53,857 nt of DNA from Podila epigama (GCA_015679605.1 JAAAVE010000015.1:1-53857), one strand, 5' to 3'; shown: positions 1 through 12,640, counted from the first letter of the stretch. The notes: generated by a model not told the origin, from the sequence alone. A program made the numbers and translations.

Positions 1-66
1 AAAAAAAAAAAAAAACAACGACAGTTGGCTAAAGTATGTGGTCAATCTATATCTCCATATGTATAG

Positions 67-2357
67 AATGATTCGCCAAAAGTTATCCATGCATCTATGC
101 ATGCCTTGTTTCGAATCTACTCGGGTATGGCTGGAAAGGGAGAGCTTCACAGACCCAAGAAGGCGAGTGCAGAGGACAAGAAGGCGACTGTAGCGAATTG
201 GACAAAGGATCGTTATAACCAGTACCTGAACAGGATGTGTCAGATCCTCAACCACCCGGAACCAGGATTGCAGGTGCCAGCGCTCAAGATCATGATGGAC
301 CTTGTGAAGGCTGAATCGGCTTTCCAGACAGCAGCATCGGGTTCACCTCAATTTGCAAATGACTTGTATCACAAGATTGTTGAGACTTTGTTGACGAGCA
401 CCAAATTGAGTCAGCCATTGTTGAGCGAGTTTACGGAAAAGTATATTGGATTCTATGATGATCTTCGATTCTACTTTTTGAGGAATACCACAGTGGTTGT
501 TGACATGGCCTTGGGATCAACAGCAAAGAATGAAAAGAAGAGCCAAGCAAAGGTAAAAAGAAGATGAAGAAAAATGGAGGCTGTTAACGACGTCGTGGGA
601 TGCCTCTCTTTTTTTTTTTTGTTCATTGTTTCTTCTTTCTGTCAAGAAGAAAAAAAAACCCCCGCTAACCATACCATCCGTTTTGTTCTCTTCTTCTTGA
701 TACCTGTAGGCAAAGAGCGCGAAACGGGCGAGCCACGAAAAGTTGGGCGTTTTGCTCGAGAATGCTTTTGCTATGCTGGAATCATTAAAGTCGATGCCAA
801 CAGAAGAAAAGGAGCTGGATGAATGGTGGGCAGGAAACCCAGATCCCAGTACGTTCTTTGACACGCTTTTGTTATCGTATGCATTGTCAGCATACGCCTT
901 TTTTCCTTGGATCTATTGGGGCAGAAAAATGATACAAAAATACTCATATCTTGTTACTACGTTTCTTGACTTTTTTTTTGACCTTCTATCTTTAGATGGC
1001 GGCAAGAAGGACTATACTGGCGATAGCTTTGGATTTTCTGACGACGAGGAAGATGAGGTTGAGGATTTGACCAAGGAGGATAAGGCCAAGGGAGTGAAGA
1101 AGCACCCATTGTTGGTCCTTTTGAACCACAGACGTGTCTTTTCTGACTGCTGGATTGCTGTTCTCAGACTTCCTATCACATCCATCATTTACAAAAAGGT
1201 TCTGCTCATTGTCCACAAGCGCATTATCCCACACCTTCCCAGACCTACTGTTCTCATGGATTTCTTGACCGATTCTTATAATGCTGGAGGTGCCATCAGT
1301 CTCCTTGCACTCAAGGGTCTCTTTATCCTGATTACTGAACATAACCTGTAAGAGGATGTTTTTTTTCGGTTGTTTTCTGTATCTTTTCGTTGTGTCGTGT
1401 CTTTTCTTTCGTCCCTGACCATGACTCTTTTTTTTTTTCTAACTATCTTTATTCGTTTTTACATGCCTTGACCTTTTTGCAGTGATTATCCCGACTTTTT
1501 CCACAAGCTGTATATGCTGTTTGACCGCAACCTGATGCACGTCAAGTACCGCGCTCGTTTCTTCAGTCAAGTAGATATCTTTTTGTCTTCACCGTAAGTT
1601 TTAAATGATTGTGTCGTTTTTTTGTTGTTGTTGACATTTTGCCTCAAAGAACCATCCATTTTTGACACAACTATTTTATTATGATATTCAAATTTATCTA
1701 GACTTCTTCCTGCTCAGTTGGTTGCAGCATTTATTAAGCGCATGTCGCGTTTGTCACTTTCAAGCCCTCCAGCATCCATTGTGGTGATTATTCCACTCAT
1801 CTATAACCTGTTGAAGCGTCACCCGACATGTATGAAGTTGATTCATGGTACTACTGCTGCGACGGGTGAAGAGAATGACGTGTATAACCATTTGGAGAAC
1901 GATCCTATGAAGTGCAATGCACTTTCGAGTTCACTTTGGGAGTTGGAGACTCTACAGAATCATGTTGCGCCCAATGTGTCGACACTGGCCAAGATCTTTA
2001 ATGAGCAATTCACAAAGCCTTCATATAACTTGGAAGACTTTTTGGATCATACTTATGCCACTGTAAGTGTTTTTGTTTATCATCTTTTTTTTAATTTTAT
2101 TGTCAGTATATGGTCTTGGAGGATGGAGACGTAGAAAAATAGATACTCACCTCCACTTTCTTTTTTCTTGTCAATTGTGATAGATGTTCCAAAACGAGTT
2201 GTCCAAGAAGCGCAAGGCTGATGCTGCTATGGCAGTGGAAGTGCCCAAGGGTTTGTTTGTTGCTGTGAGTGAGGCGACGGCAGACGAGGATGATGACAAG
2301 GAGGAACAAGAGAAAGATGAGGGCGTGGTTCCTGGTTGGGAGTCATGGATTTTTTAA
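67..2357 (+). CDS. NOC4: Nucleolar complex protein 4 (Noc4/CBF-Mak21 family), 5'-partial
   Basis: Noc4 pairs with Nop14 in 40S ribosomal subunit assembly and export from the nucleolus. Exons by splice signals and frame: 67-552, 710-848, 996-1347, 1483-1593, 1702-2062, 2184-2357. The joined protein follows human NOC4L from the motif ending GKGELH through the CBF/Mak21 core (YKKVLLIVHKRIIPHLPRPT, FLTDSYNAGGAISLLALKGL, HVKYRARFFSQVDIFLSS, SSLWELETLQNH). The first visible exon opens after a TATAG acceptor at 62-66, and roughly the first 50 residues lie outside the window. An acidic segment (DDEEDEVED) at the start of exon 3 and an acidic DEDDDKEEQEKDE tail are fungal additions. Family assignment is firm; the exon 1/2 junction sits in a low-complexity Lys-rich stretch and is less certain. 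Confidence 0.9.
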
Positions 2358-2642
2358 ATTTATAATATCTTTGATACAAAACACAAAACTAAACATGCAT
2401 GCATTCAAATACTTCATCGCTTTTTTTCTATTCTTTATGACCTTTGTCCCAAATGAGGTTGGTTCTATGTTGTACGGGAAAGTAGTCAATCCTCAACCCT
2501 TCCCTTTCTTCATGGAAAACACTCAACGATTCTTTTTTTTTTGTTTTTTCTTTTTTTAATAAGAAAAAAATATTGCTATTCAAAGTCAAGGATCAGCTTC
2601 ATCTTTGGCTTACGGAAAGATGGCCGAAGCCTCATGGGGGGG

Positions 2643-4150
2643 TTAACCCCTTGGCCTTTCACTTGGCCTAACTTTGACGGACTGAATAGCGTCCACTGCT
2701 TTCTTCAGTTTATCCCGAACATGCTGGAATGCTTTCATCATTGGAATAATTGAAATCATATTCATGATGTCGTTGGAGGTGTGACATGCCGCAAAAACCT
2801 CCTCATGATATAGACTCTTTCTGCATGTACCGCCATGCTGTAAAACTCGACCATTGGGCTCTATAGTGAAAAACGACAATACAATTAGCGTTGCACAAAA
2901 AATTGCTACACTAATCATCTTTAATACTATCATAAATACCTTTGACAAATATTCCTACAACACAGACATCGTCCTTGGGCAAAAGTTTCGGAATGGAGTC
3001 TAGAGCTAATTTCATTTCCTGGCCTATTCATGTGAAGTGATACGATAGCGTAGTTAGAACTTGAGCCTTACATTATGAACATTAAAACGTAATGTGAATA
3101 AACCAGCTGAATGTTACCTAATTTCGTTTTGTCATCCCAAATTTGGAATGTTTTGTTTGATGCTTCAGTAGAACAAGACGGCGACCATGTTTGTCATCGC
3201 GCCAACGGAACCGTGATCGCAAATGAGAAAACATTCAATACGACACAGGCTCTCAGAAGTGCCGTAGACGATATTTCTGAGTTCTATGGTGACAATCACA
3301 ACATTATTTTCCTTCTCTTCCTCCTCAAAAAAAAAAGAAAGAAAAAAAGACCTCTAAGATGTAGCTTACCAATTGTAGTTCACATATGGCATCTCATTCA
3401 AGTATGTTGCCAAGAATGGACCCAATGAAGACTTCAGATTCGTATCCTCATTCATGGATTGAGCATGCCAGTGTTGCCCACCGTTATTCATCAATAAAAG
3501 TATCGATTTTAAATTTGGGTCGGTTGGTGGCGATGTCTTTAGCTTAGATTGCACACTATCATTATCAAAGAGAGCCCCATTAGACTTTTTTGTTGGCTTT
3601 CCAACATCTAGTTTTCGATATCTGAATTTAATCCTTTTTTTTTTTTTGGTGAGCACTCTCGATCAGGAAATTCAGATGGCAGTTGGTCAGAACATCCATT
3701 CTCATTCACTAAAAATCACCTTGCGGTATATAATTACAGTTTCTGGTGAGGGTCTATTAATGCTCCGTACTCTTCTGCATCCACAGTTTGACCAAAAGAC
3801 ACTAGTCAGTATCCATGTTGAGTTTCTAACGGAGGAAAACATAAGTTATTATTGTGAGCATTCAAGTATTCGAGCAATTTGAAAGTTCAGACAACTGGAG
3901 TATTTGTGCAGTCAAACCCGTATTCTCAATGCCTAACCCCCGAAAAAGCTTGAACAATCAAACGATCAAGTGTTACCTGGAAACCAGCTGCCCAAGCCCA
4001 ACAAGAAAGTGTGTTGTTATTGGAAGGGAAGATTTATATGTTATTTGACCTTTTTTTTTCCTAGAGCACAATTGTCAAGTCTCAGTCCTTGCAAGCACGG
4101 CATTGACGCCGATGACTTTCAACTGTACCTTTCTTCTATTGCTGCAGTTA
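2643..4150 (-). pseudogene. Decayed coding fragments, family not recognised
   Basis: There is no intact gene between 2358 and 4767. The minus strand carries a chain of coding-looking pieces in changing frames. They run from about 4150 (QLKVIGVNAVLARTET), through 4005-3855 (LLGLGSWFPG, spliced by a plausible intron 3931-3975 to IENTGLTAQILQLSELS), 3875-3810 (LLEYLNAHNNN), 3805-3740 (FGQTVDAEEYGALIDPHQKL), 3700-3650 (NENGCSDQLPSEFPDRECS), 3640-3370 (ending YLNEMPYVNYNW and then a GTAAGC donor) to 2900-2643 (NGRVLQHGGTCRKSLYHEEV). Stops and frame changes, one at a run of 13 A/T, separate them. I infer a pseudogene or very degraded element. I do not recognise the family, and a heavily spliced live gene is not excluded. 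Confidence 0.3.
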
Positions 4151-4171
4151 AAGAAACAGCAGATATTATGC

Positions 4172-4191
4172 AAAGGGGTATATACCCCTTT
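4172..4191. repeat. Perfect 20-bp palindrome
   Basis: The 20 bases read identically on both strands (AAAGGGG, TATATA centre, CCCCTTT). They lie just upstream of the decayed minus-strand coding chain. A shorter palindrome with the same GGGG..CCCC plan (GGGGTTAACCCC, 2639-2650) lies at the other end of that chain. Confidence 0.6.
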
Positions 4192-4767
4192 GTTAAAAAA
4201 AAATATTGTGTTGCTTGATGTTTGGGTTCAAAAATGTATAAGCGAGTGTACAAGAAAGAAGGAAAAGGAAAGAAACGGGTACAGCGTCGGTGAAGAGTGG
4301 ACATGATTGTCTTGTATGTTCATCACGCATGGGACCATTCGTGTATCTGCCTTTTTTTTTCATCCCTAAGGACAACAGTGATGCATTGCGACGATCGATC
4401 GCATGACTCACAAAGAAATGCCTTTTGAGCCTTCATCAGTCGACTGGACAAGTGTTAACATGTCGACATATCTTGTGAACGCCGTTGCTCAGTGTCGCAA
4501 ATTCATTTTCTCCCATCCACCGCGTCTACCGCACTATGGTAATAATGCTAGGTCCCCAAGCTAACCCACGACCTTCACATTTTTTTCACATTTGTACTCT
4601 GACAAACATACTCTCGTCATCACATCACCATATCCATATCCCCCACCTCCACTTAAATGCGTACTTGCACAGGCCCTCATCATTTAGAACTACGCAGTGT
4701 CAAAAGATTGGCATTATTTGAGATAAATGTGCTTTTATCTTAAGAATAAAGTATTAGAGATATTAAA

Positions 4768-5349
4768 CTATTGAATTTGGTGACCACTTTTACCACCATC
4801 ACCATCAACGCAGTTTTCGACGGCGTACAAGCGGGGAATCTGAGCAAAAGTCTCATTGACCTTATCGAAATACCCCTTGGTGCTTGCCTTGGCAGTTGCA
4901 TCTTCAATCTTGCGGAGGATAGCGTCAGTCAAGGTTTGTACATTAGCGGTCAATGCTGCGGAAGCCTTTTGAGCAGCTTGGCACTGTTTGAGATCCGCAA
5001 CAAGCGGAACGAAAGGCTTGATGCGGTCGTAGAATTCAGCGATGACTTTGGTGAAGTCTTCGGTAGGAGCGACGAGGGAAGCAGCATCTGCGGGGGTAAT
5101 GGGTGCGGCTGCTCCAGCATTGTTTATTCCGTCCTGAATTCTTTTCTCGAGGTCCGCCACAGCTTTCTGAAGAGGTCCGATGTTGTCCTTAGTGGCCGGG
5201 GGACCATTAGGGTTGAAAGCGACAGTCTGCACATTTTCAAGTGCGTTGGACACACCTGTCAGGACGTTTGTGACCGGGGTGGCACGCTTGACGACCACAG
5301 CGTAGGCGCAGGAAACGACCAGAGAAAGGATGATAGGTTGAAACTTCAT
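4768..5349 (-). CDS. Secreted HsbA-like hydrophobic-surface-binding protein
   Basis: Single-exon gene, 193 aa. The first ~18 residues (MKFQPIILSLVVSCAYAVV) are a signal peptide, followed by a KR pair suited to Kex2-type processing. The rest is an Ala/Asp/Lys-rich all-helical domain with amphipathic heptads (PLQKAVADLEKRIQDGINN, LTANVQTLTDAILRKIEDAT), typical of the fungal HsbA/Mp1p-like cell-wall galactomannoprotein family. HsbA members bind hydrophobic surfaces and recruit secreted esterases; some family members bind lipids. Two cysteines (QCQAAQ and ENCVDG) could form a disulfide. A TATA box lies about 110 bp upstream of the ATG. Family assignment rests on overall pattern rather than a diagnostic motif; the biological surface is unknown. 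Confidence 0.75.
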   Translation of the reverse strand: MKFQPIILSLVVSCAYAVVVKRATPVTNVLTGVSNALENVQTVAFNPNGPPATKDNIGPLQKAVADLEKRIQDGINNAGAAAPITPADAASLVAPTEDFTKVIAEFYDRIKPFVPLVADLKQCQAAQKASAALTANVQTLTDAILRKIEDATAKASTKGYFDKVNETFAQIPRLYAVENCVDGDGGKSGHQIQ

Positions 5350-5454
5350 GGCGGTAGGAAGGTGGTTTGTGTGTGTGCTTTAGAAGTTTATGGGAAAGGT
5401 TTGACGAGTTGAATGGGTTGATGAGGGAGAGAGAGAAGGGAATGGTTGCGCGAC

Positions 5455-5461
5455 ATTTATA
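5455..5461 (-). promoter_or_regulatory. TATA box of the HsbA-like gene
   Basis: TATAAAT on the minus strand, about 106 bp upstream of the ATG at 5349. This spacing suits a highly expressed secreted-protein gene. Few other genes in the window show so clear a box. Confidence 0.5.
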
Positions 5462-6465
5462 CTTTTTTTTTCTTGCTTGTTAGTCAAAGCATGGGGACAA
5501 CGACGACAAGGTATTACAGGGCTGAATGCCTAGATTTTTTTTTTTTTTTTTTGTTCAGGAGGTAGTCTCCATTGCAGGCCTCCGATGTGAAAAGTTACAC
5601 AAAAGGGATATAAAAAAAAGAAAAAGAAAAAACGGATACCACTGCCAAGGGCATGCCCATCACGGTGTATAGGACCAAGGAGAACGAGATTCATCGACAT
5701 CCAAAGTCTCTTATGTCTGATGGAGTTGACGGGGGGAGGAAGGGGTAGGAACTCCTCATTTTGGTAACATATGGTATCGGCCGATTCAGGTTTTTGAGAT
5801 GGAATCAAAGAAAGGGCTAAAATATGCAAGGGGACGACCCAGGCCAATGGTTCAATTGAAGAGTTGAGTCGGATGGGCTAGAAAAAGGGCAAGGGGTCAA
5901 AAGGAAGGTTACCATCACGCTACTCAAGGAGGCTACAACAGACTCCATTGGTACAACAGACTCCATTGGCATGGGAGAAGATAGCGAGAGAAAGTTGCGA
6001 TTCTGCTTGACCTCCGTTGTTAGAACAGTAATGGTGTGAATGATGTCTTGTCGCTAGTAACAGGAGCAACGAAAGGAGAGCGCGAGACGCGTCAACAGCA
6101 GGTGTAGGTGAGAGAGCGTAGAACCGCATCGCGTCTAGCAACTATAAACACGGGTCTTTTTTTATGCAAGATTGTCTTTTAAGATGCTGCTTACCACTGC
6201 TAGCAGGGAGGAGACTATTTTCTCCATCCAGTTTGTCCCTCTTGCTCGCATACTGCACCTGTGAGGTGACCTTTGCAAGTGGAAAGAGTGAGTAACATCT
6301 TTCTTTTTTTTTGCTGGTGGGTAAAAATCACGGTTGATTTCCATCGTCAGAGGTCATTTTGAGGAACAAAGCCACTTGAGGGGTCTCCCATCAACGAGAT
6401 CTACCCAAAAAAGAAAAAAATAAGTATACGCTCACACAAATTGCATCTCTCTTCAATCATCATCC
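5462..6465. other. Intergenic, no gene recognised
   Basis: About 1 kb between the HsbA-like gene and the methyltransferase gene. It contains homopolymer T/A runs and a short tandem duplication (ACAACAGACTCCATTGG twice, about 5935-5970). Open frames here are short and lack family resemblance or convincing splice partners. Confidence 0.5.
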
Positions 6466-7744
6466 ATGAGCAACCATCCCGAGAACCTTGACATTTACGA
6501 TTCAACTGGCCCACCAGCAGGAATCCTTGCCGCCTCGGCATGCGATCCAGAGGAGCCCTCCACAATGATTTCAGTCATGCAGGATATCAGCACCTTTGGA
6601 ATTGCAGGACGTATCTGGGACAGGTAATATATCAAACACTTTTGTTTGTGTGTTGATAAGACAAAACCAAACAAACACAATGCACCAGTGTTACCAATGT
6701 ACCCACCCGCTATGGCCTCTTCCTTCTTCTATCAAATTTTATAGTTCATACGTTCTGGATGTGTTCCTGAGACGACCTTCCAAGATGTATACGTTTTCAC
6801 CTCCGTGTCCAATTCCACGCGAGTACTTTCTGGAACCAACATCAGCCTCACCCTTGTCATCAACAGAATCAGCGCAAACTGGGAACCGTCCACTTCGGAT
6901 AGTGGAGATCGGAGCAGGAACAGGATATGTGGGCATTGCGCTCGCTAAACGACTCAACCGAGATTGTACCTTGATCCTCACCGATCTGGAAGAGGTTGTA
7001 CCTCTGCTGGAGAGAAATGTCAAGGACAATCTTTACAAGGATACCACTCCTACTCCAACAACCGTTAACGCTACCACCTCATCACCATCATCAACGACAG
7101 AAACAACAACAACAACAGCATCATCATCATCATCATCGTCATCGTCATCGTCATCGTCATCATCCACAACAACAGCAACAAGTAATACATCCTCATCCAC
7201 TGTCACAGCTCCCTCGTCAGGACCAGAATCCCTGTCCTCATTAGCTTCCCGCTGTGCAATCGTCAAGGTAGAGGCGTTGGCTTGGGGCAATTCAGAACAC
7301 TCGGTTGCACTGTTAGCACAAGGACCAGTGGATTTTGTTGTTGCCAGTGATCTCGTCTACTTTCCGGAATTGTACCCACCACTCCTGTCGACCTTGCGCG
7401 AGATCACAACCTTGGAAACGAAGGTCCTCTTTGGTTACAAGGAGCGTTCGCTCTGGAAGGAGACGCCATTCTGGGAAGAGTTTGGACGGTTCTTTGAGAT
7501 TGAGGTCGTTCGGATCACAAAACATGCAACGACTGTATCAAAATCAGGAAATGAGAATCTCGACAAGGACAATGCGGGCAAGCCAAGTGAGGAAGAACAG
7601 ATCGAAGAAGAAGACGACACCAAAGTCTTTGGTTGTGAGGAGGACATGTATGTCTTTGTGGCCACCAAGCGCAAAGACAAAGACATCTTGACGGGTGTTG
7701 ATGATACCTTGACCACCTTGATGATGATGCAGATTGACTTTTAG
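6466..7744 (+). CDS. METTL21/MTF16-family protein-lysine methyltransferase
   Basis: Two exons, 6466-6623 and 6745-7744, phase 2 junction (GAC AG|T TCA). The protein of about 385 aa has the seven-beta-strand SAM fold of methyltransferase family 16. Motif I is IVEIGAGTGYVGIALA, an acidic post-I segment is LILTDLEEVVPLLERNV, and the family DxVY-type motif is VDFVVASDLVYFPELYPPLL. Family members such as METTL21 and yeast Efm6/Efm3 trimethylate lysines of elongation factors or chaperones. The closing strand region (FGYKERSLWKETPFWEEF) fits an Efm6-like enzyme, but the substrate is inferred only. An insertion of ~55 Ser/Thr residues, coded by a TCA/ACA microsatellite, sits between the post-I motif and the next strand. 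That loop is usually short, so the run is probably disordered. The gene converges on ADE6 with a 160-bp gap. Confidence 0.82.
7120..7166 (+). repeat. TCA/TCG trinucleotide microsatellite within the methyltransferase gene
   Basis: An almost pure TCA run interspersed with TCG encodes a polyserine stretch. It is likely length-variable between strains. Confidence 0.8.
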
Positions 7745-7904
7745 ATACTTTTTATAGACACATTTTATATTTTGCGATTGCATTTTTTTTACAAAAAAGA
7801 ACAAATCATATATTATTGTAACAAATTCACGAATACGCAAAAAAAGAAGAGGGTAACTTGAAGAAAAGTAGAGTAACGAACGACAATATACAGCGCTACA
7901 GAGT

Positions 7905-10900
7905 TTACTGCTCGCTGACCCACTTGCGGGCATTCTTGAACATTCTCAACCAGGGGCCGTTCTCGCCCCATTGGGGACCTGCGACTCTAGGGTACCACGA
8001 GTTGGCCTCACGGCTGGTGACACGCTCAGGATGAGGCATCATGGCCAAGACACGGCCGTTGGGGGTCTGAATACCAGTGATACCCAATGGCGAGCCGTTA
8101 GGGTTCTGAGGGTATTGCTCAGTCTTTTGACCATAGTTGTCGACATATGACACAACAACAAGTCCAGCCTCCTGAAGTGCCTTGAGATCCGACGACTGCA
8201 CAAACTCGGCACGACCCTCACCGTGAGCAACAGCAATGGGGAACTTGGAACCGCGCATATCGTCAAAGAAGATCGAGGGAACAGTGGAGCCCGAGGTGGC
8301 AGCGGCCGACTTGGCATTATCCTCCAATTCAACCATGCTGAAACGAGCCTCAAACTGCTCGCTCTGGTTGCGCTTGAAGTAAGGCCAGTGCTCAGCACCA
8401 GGGATCAACTCTCTCATCTGAGCCAAGAACTGGCATCCATTGCAGACTCCCAAGGCAAAGGTGTCCTGACGAACAGTCAAAAAGTCATAGAACTCGTTGC
8501 GGGCACGCTCGTGCAAGAGAATCGACTTGGCCCAACCAGAACCAGCGCCCAAGACATCACCATACGAGAAGCCACCGCAAGCAGCGATACCCTTAAAGTC
8601 CTTCAATGTCACCTTGCCGCTCAGAATGTCAGACATGTGCACATCCACAGCAGTGAAACCAGCAGCGTGGAAGGCATAGGCCATCTCGATCTGACCATTC
8701 ACACCTTGCTCACGCAGAATAGCAACCTTGGGGCGCTGAGTCTGCTCCAAGGCCAACTCAGCCTGAGAAAGAATCTCATGAGCAGGGTCAAAAGTGAGCT
8801 GATACGAAAGACCAGGATCCTGTGCATCAAGGATGCTGTCAAACTCTTGCTGAGCACACTCCGAGTTGTCGCGAATCTTTTGAATCTGGTGCGAAGTCTC
8901 GGACCAAATGCGCTGAAGGTCCACACGAGAGGACTCGAGAACGTTGGCACCCTTGTGAGAGACAACAATTGAATCGTCGCCCTTGGCGTTGACGGAGCCC
9001 AAGAGAATGAGCGACTCAACAGGGAATCCTTGCTCAGCAAACACAGACTTGAGCTGATCCACCTGAGAACGACGAACCTGAACGACAGCTCCCAACTCCT
9101 CGTTGAAGAGACCGGCAACGGGATCCTGAGTGAGGTTGGAGAGATCCACCTTGGCACCGACATGGCCTGCAAAGCACATCTCGGCAACAGTGGCAAAGAG
9201 ACCACCATCGGAACGATCGTGGTAAGCGAGGACAAGATCACCATGCTCACGAACAGCCTGGATTGCCTTGAAGAAGGCCTTGAGAACCTCAGCACTCTCA
9301 ACATCGGGTACATCATTACCAACCTGCTTGTAGACCTGAGCAATTGCGGAACCACCCAAACGCTCCTGACCAGCAGCAAGATCGATCAATACCAAGACGG
9401 TATCCTCGACATCAGTAATAAGCTCAGGAGTGAAGGTCTTGTGGATGTCAGCAACAGGTCCGAATCCAGTAATGTTCAACGCCAATGGAGCAGTCACCTC
9501 GACCTGCTCGCCATCCTGCTTCCACTTCATCTTCATCGACATGGAGTCCTTTCCGACAGGGATGCTGATACCCAAGGCAGGGCAGAGATCCAAGCCAATG
9601 GCCTGAACAGCCTCGTAGAGACGAGCACCCTCACCCTCATGGTCAGGAGCAGCCATCCAGTTGGCAGACATGCGGATCTGGCCCAAGGTAGGAATGTTGG
9701 CAGCAGCCATATTAGTAATGCACTCACCGACAGCCATACGAGCTGAGGCAGCGGCCGAGATCAAGGCAATTGGTGGACGCTCACCCATAGCCATGGCCTC
9801 TCCGACAGAGACGCCAAGGGAGGTGGCAGTGACGGCCACATCGGCCACTGGCACCTGCCAAGGTCCAACAAACTGATCACGAGCGACCAGACCAGTGACA
9901 GTGCGGTCACCAATAGTGATCAGGAAAGACTTGGACGCCACAGCAGGAAGGCGCAGAACGCGGTGAGCAGCGTCAGTAATGAGTTCAGAAGCCTGGGTAA
10001 GCGACGGAAGGTACGACTTGAGACTGCTGTCAAAGGCATGACGGACAGGGACAACAGAGTTGGTGGTACGGGACATCTTGGGAGGCTTGCCAAACAAGGT
10101 GGACATGGGGAGGTCAATGGGTGTGGTTCCCAAAAGACTGTCAGTCAACACCAATCTCTCCTCAGCGGTTGCAAGACCGACCAGGGCATAAGGGCAGCGT
10201 TCACGCTCACAGATGGCCTTGAAAGTTTCAATGTTCTCAGGTCCAATGGCAAGGACGTAACGTTCCTGAGACTCATTGCACCAGATCTCCATGGGCGACA
10301 TGCTGGGATCGTCATTGTTGACCTTGCGAAGCTCGATCTTGGCACCAAGGTCGCAGTCATGAACAATCTCAGGAAGAGCGTTGCACAGACCACCAGCACC
10401 AACGTCGTGAATGGACTGAACAGGGTTCTTGTCACCCAAGGCGGTGCACGAGTCAATGACCTGCTGGCAGCGGCGCTGCATCTCAGGGTTCTCACGCTGG
10501 ACAGAGGCAAAGTCAAGAGCGGCTGAAGACTCGCCAGAGGCCATCGAACTGGCAGCACCACCTCCCAAACCGATCAACATGCAGGGACCACCCAAGACAA
10601 TGAGGTGTGCGCCAGGCTGAATCTTATTCTTGTGGACATGCTGGGGGCGAATGGTACCGAGACCACCAGCCAGCATAATGGGCTTGTGGAAACCACGGAT
10701 CTCATCCTTACCATTGGCAGTAGGGACAGACTCGAGGAATGTACGGAAGTAACCGGTGATGGCGGGACGACCAAACTCATTGTTGAAGGCAGCACCTCCG
10801 AGAGGGCCTTGGATCATGATATCAAGGGCCGAAGCAACGTGTGAAGGCTTTCCGCAATCCGTCTCCCAAGGCTGGACGTAGCCGGGGATCAAAAGGTTCG

Positions 10901-12640
10901 AGACGGTGAAGCCAGTGAGACCAGCCTTGGGCTTGGAGCCGATACCGGTAGCTCCTTCATCGCGGATCTCTCCTCCAGAACCAGTAGCGGCACCGGGGAA
11001 GGGCGAGACAGCGGTGGGGTGGTTGTGAGTCTCGACCTTGACGACGGTGTGGACCTCCTCCTCGAAAAGGTTATATGCGTAGTTGTCGTTGGCGAGGGGG
11101 GCAAAACGGGTACCCTTGGGTCCCTTGAGGACTGCGGCGTTATCGCTGTAGGCAGAAAGGGTGTACTCGGGATGACGCTGGTGAGTATTCTTGATCATGC
11201 CAAAGAGAGAGTTGGGCTTCTTTTCGCCGTCAATAGTCCAGTCAGCGCCAAAGATCTTGTGACGGCAATGCTCCGAGTTGACCTGGGCAAACATGAACAA
11301 TTCGACATCGGTGGGGTTTCTGGCGAGACAGGTATCGGACGAGAGCTTGCTGCTTCCAATAAAAGCGGCGACGAGATAATCGATCTCATCCTCAGCGAGG
11401 GCGAGACCGAGTTCCTTGTTGGCGCGCACGAGTCTCTCACGAGCATCTCTTGGGTTACGTTCGCCATCGGCACCCATGAGCTCGACTGTGGTCAATGGGG
11501 CAGGAGTTCCTTGCTACATTGGTAGGTAGATCGGTCGATAGATAGATAGACAGATAGTTCCGAATGGCAGGAAGAGAGTTAGTTTTCGTTTTTTTTCAAC
11601 TGCAGCAAGCGACGCATTCACTCTAAAGATAAAGCGTAGAGACCAGAACAAAAAAAAAGAAACTCAAAACTGTCTAAAAGAAAAATGGACGTAAACCAGT
11701 CACCATCGTTTTCCACGGCCCGAGTCACTTTTTTTTTTGTGTGTGTGTGTGTTTGTATGGTGTGTGTTGGTGTCCTGTTCAAGAAATACCCCCACATTTC
11801 GGATCCCGTTCCTGTTGCAAGTCAGCCATTTTTTTTTTTTTTTTTTTTTTTGATCTGTTATCCTTGTGAAGAAATCCTGTTGTGTCTGAACGATCGATAT
11901 TGCTTCTTTTTTTTCATTTGCCTCACCTTGAAAATCACTTTCTCGTTAGGAATGATATTGAGGACATCCTGGGTCATGCGATCATGGACAAGGCCAGCAA
12001 TGGCACGGAACTCAGCCTCAGTCAAAGCCTTGTTGTCCTTGGTCTTGATCAGGTATGCCTGGCCACGCTCAACACGCTGGACATGACGATCGAGATTACA
12101 CATCTGTGCAATGTTAGTGGCCTTTGAGGACCATGGAGAGATAGTGCCGACTCTTGGCAAAACGATGAAAAAGTTGAAGCCTTCGCTTGTTTTTGATGAT
12201 CCTGAAGTTGCAGTCGATGTGGCATGTTGAGACAGGAGATGGATCAACTCTTGATCATCCTAGTGTCGCGATGTTTTTTTAAAGAAAAAAAAAGCTTACT
12301 GTAAGTGGCTTTGTTTGTTTGTTCGTTTTGTTTTGTTCGCGCGATCATACACCAATGGGATCGATCCAGTTCAATATTTTCGAAATATTACCTGGATGCT
12401 TGCAGCACTGGGAACAGATGATGGTGAGGTGAACATGGTCTTGAGAATCTTGCGTTCGGGCGTGGACTCATTTGTGAGGAACTCTGTCAAAGCAGCTCCA
12501 GTGAGCTCTGGCTTAGGCTGAACAAAGTGGACGGCACGTGTGGAGATAGCCTGGACGGAAGGCACAACCGCCTGGACTTGTTGAAGCAAGGCTTGGGCCT
12601 TGAAAGGTGAAAGTGCTTGAGAACCAGGGAGGACCAACAT
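7905..12640 (-). CDS. ADE6: Phosphoribosylformylglycinamidine synthase (FGAM synthase)
   Basis: Catalyses the ATP- and glutamine-dependent conversion of FGAR to FGAM, step 4 of de novo purine synthesis, in the cytosol. Exons: 12640-12392, 12259-11927, 11513-7905, both junctions phase 0, giving 1,396 aa (yeast Ade6 about 1,358). The N-terminal exons supply the PurS-like domain. The large exon carries the two AIRS-type halves ([57 protein letters not shown]) and the C-terminal class I glutamine amidotransferase, with the cysteine signature GVCNGCQ at 1216-1222 and His1355/Glu1357 in MMPHPERV. All key motifs are intact. Intron 2 (413 bp) contains a 20-nt homopolymer and a GT microsatellite, read on the plus strand. 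The start is chosen because the upstream frame before 12640 gives no homologous sequence. Confidence 0.96.

Noticed and set aside
2639-4191. DNA transposon with TTAA target duplications
   Set aside because: TTAA occurs beside both palindromes, but the inner flanks do not form inverted repeats and no transposase motif was recognised.
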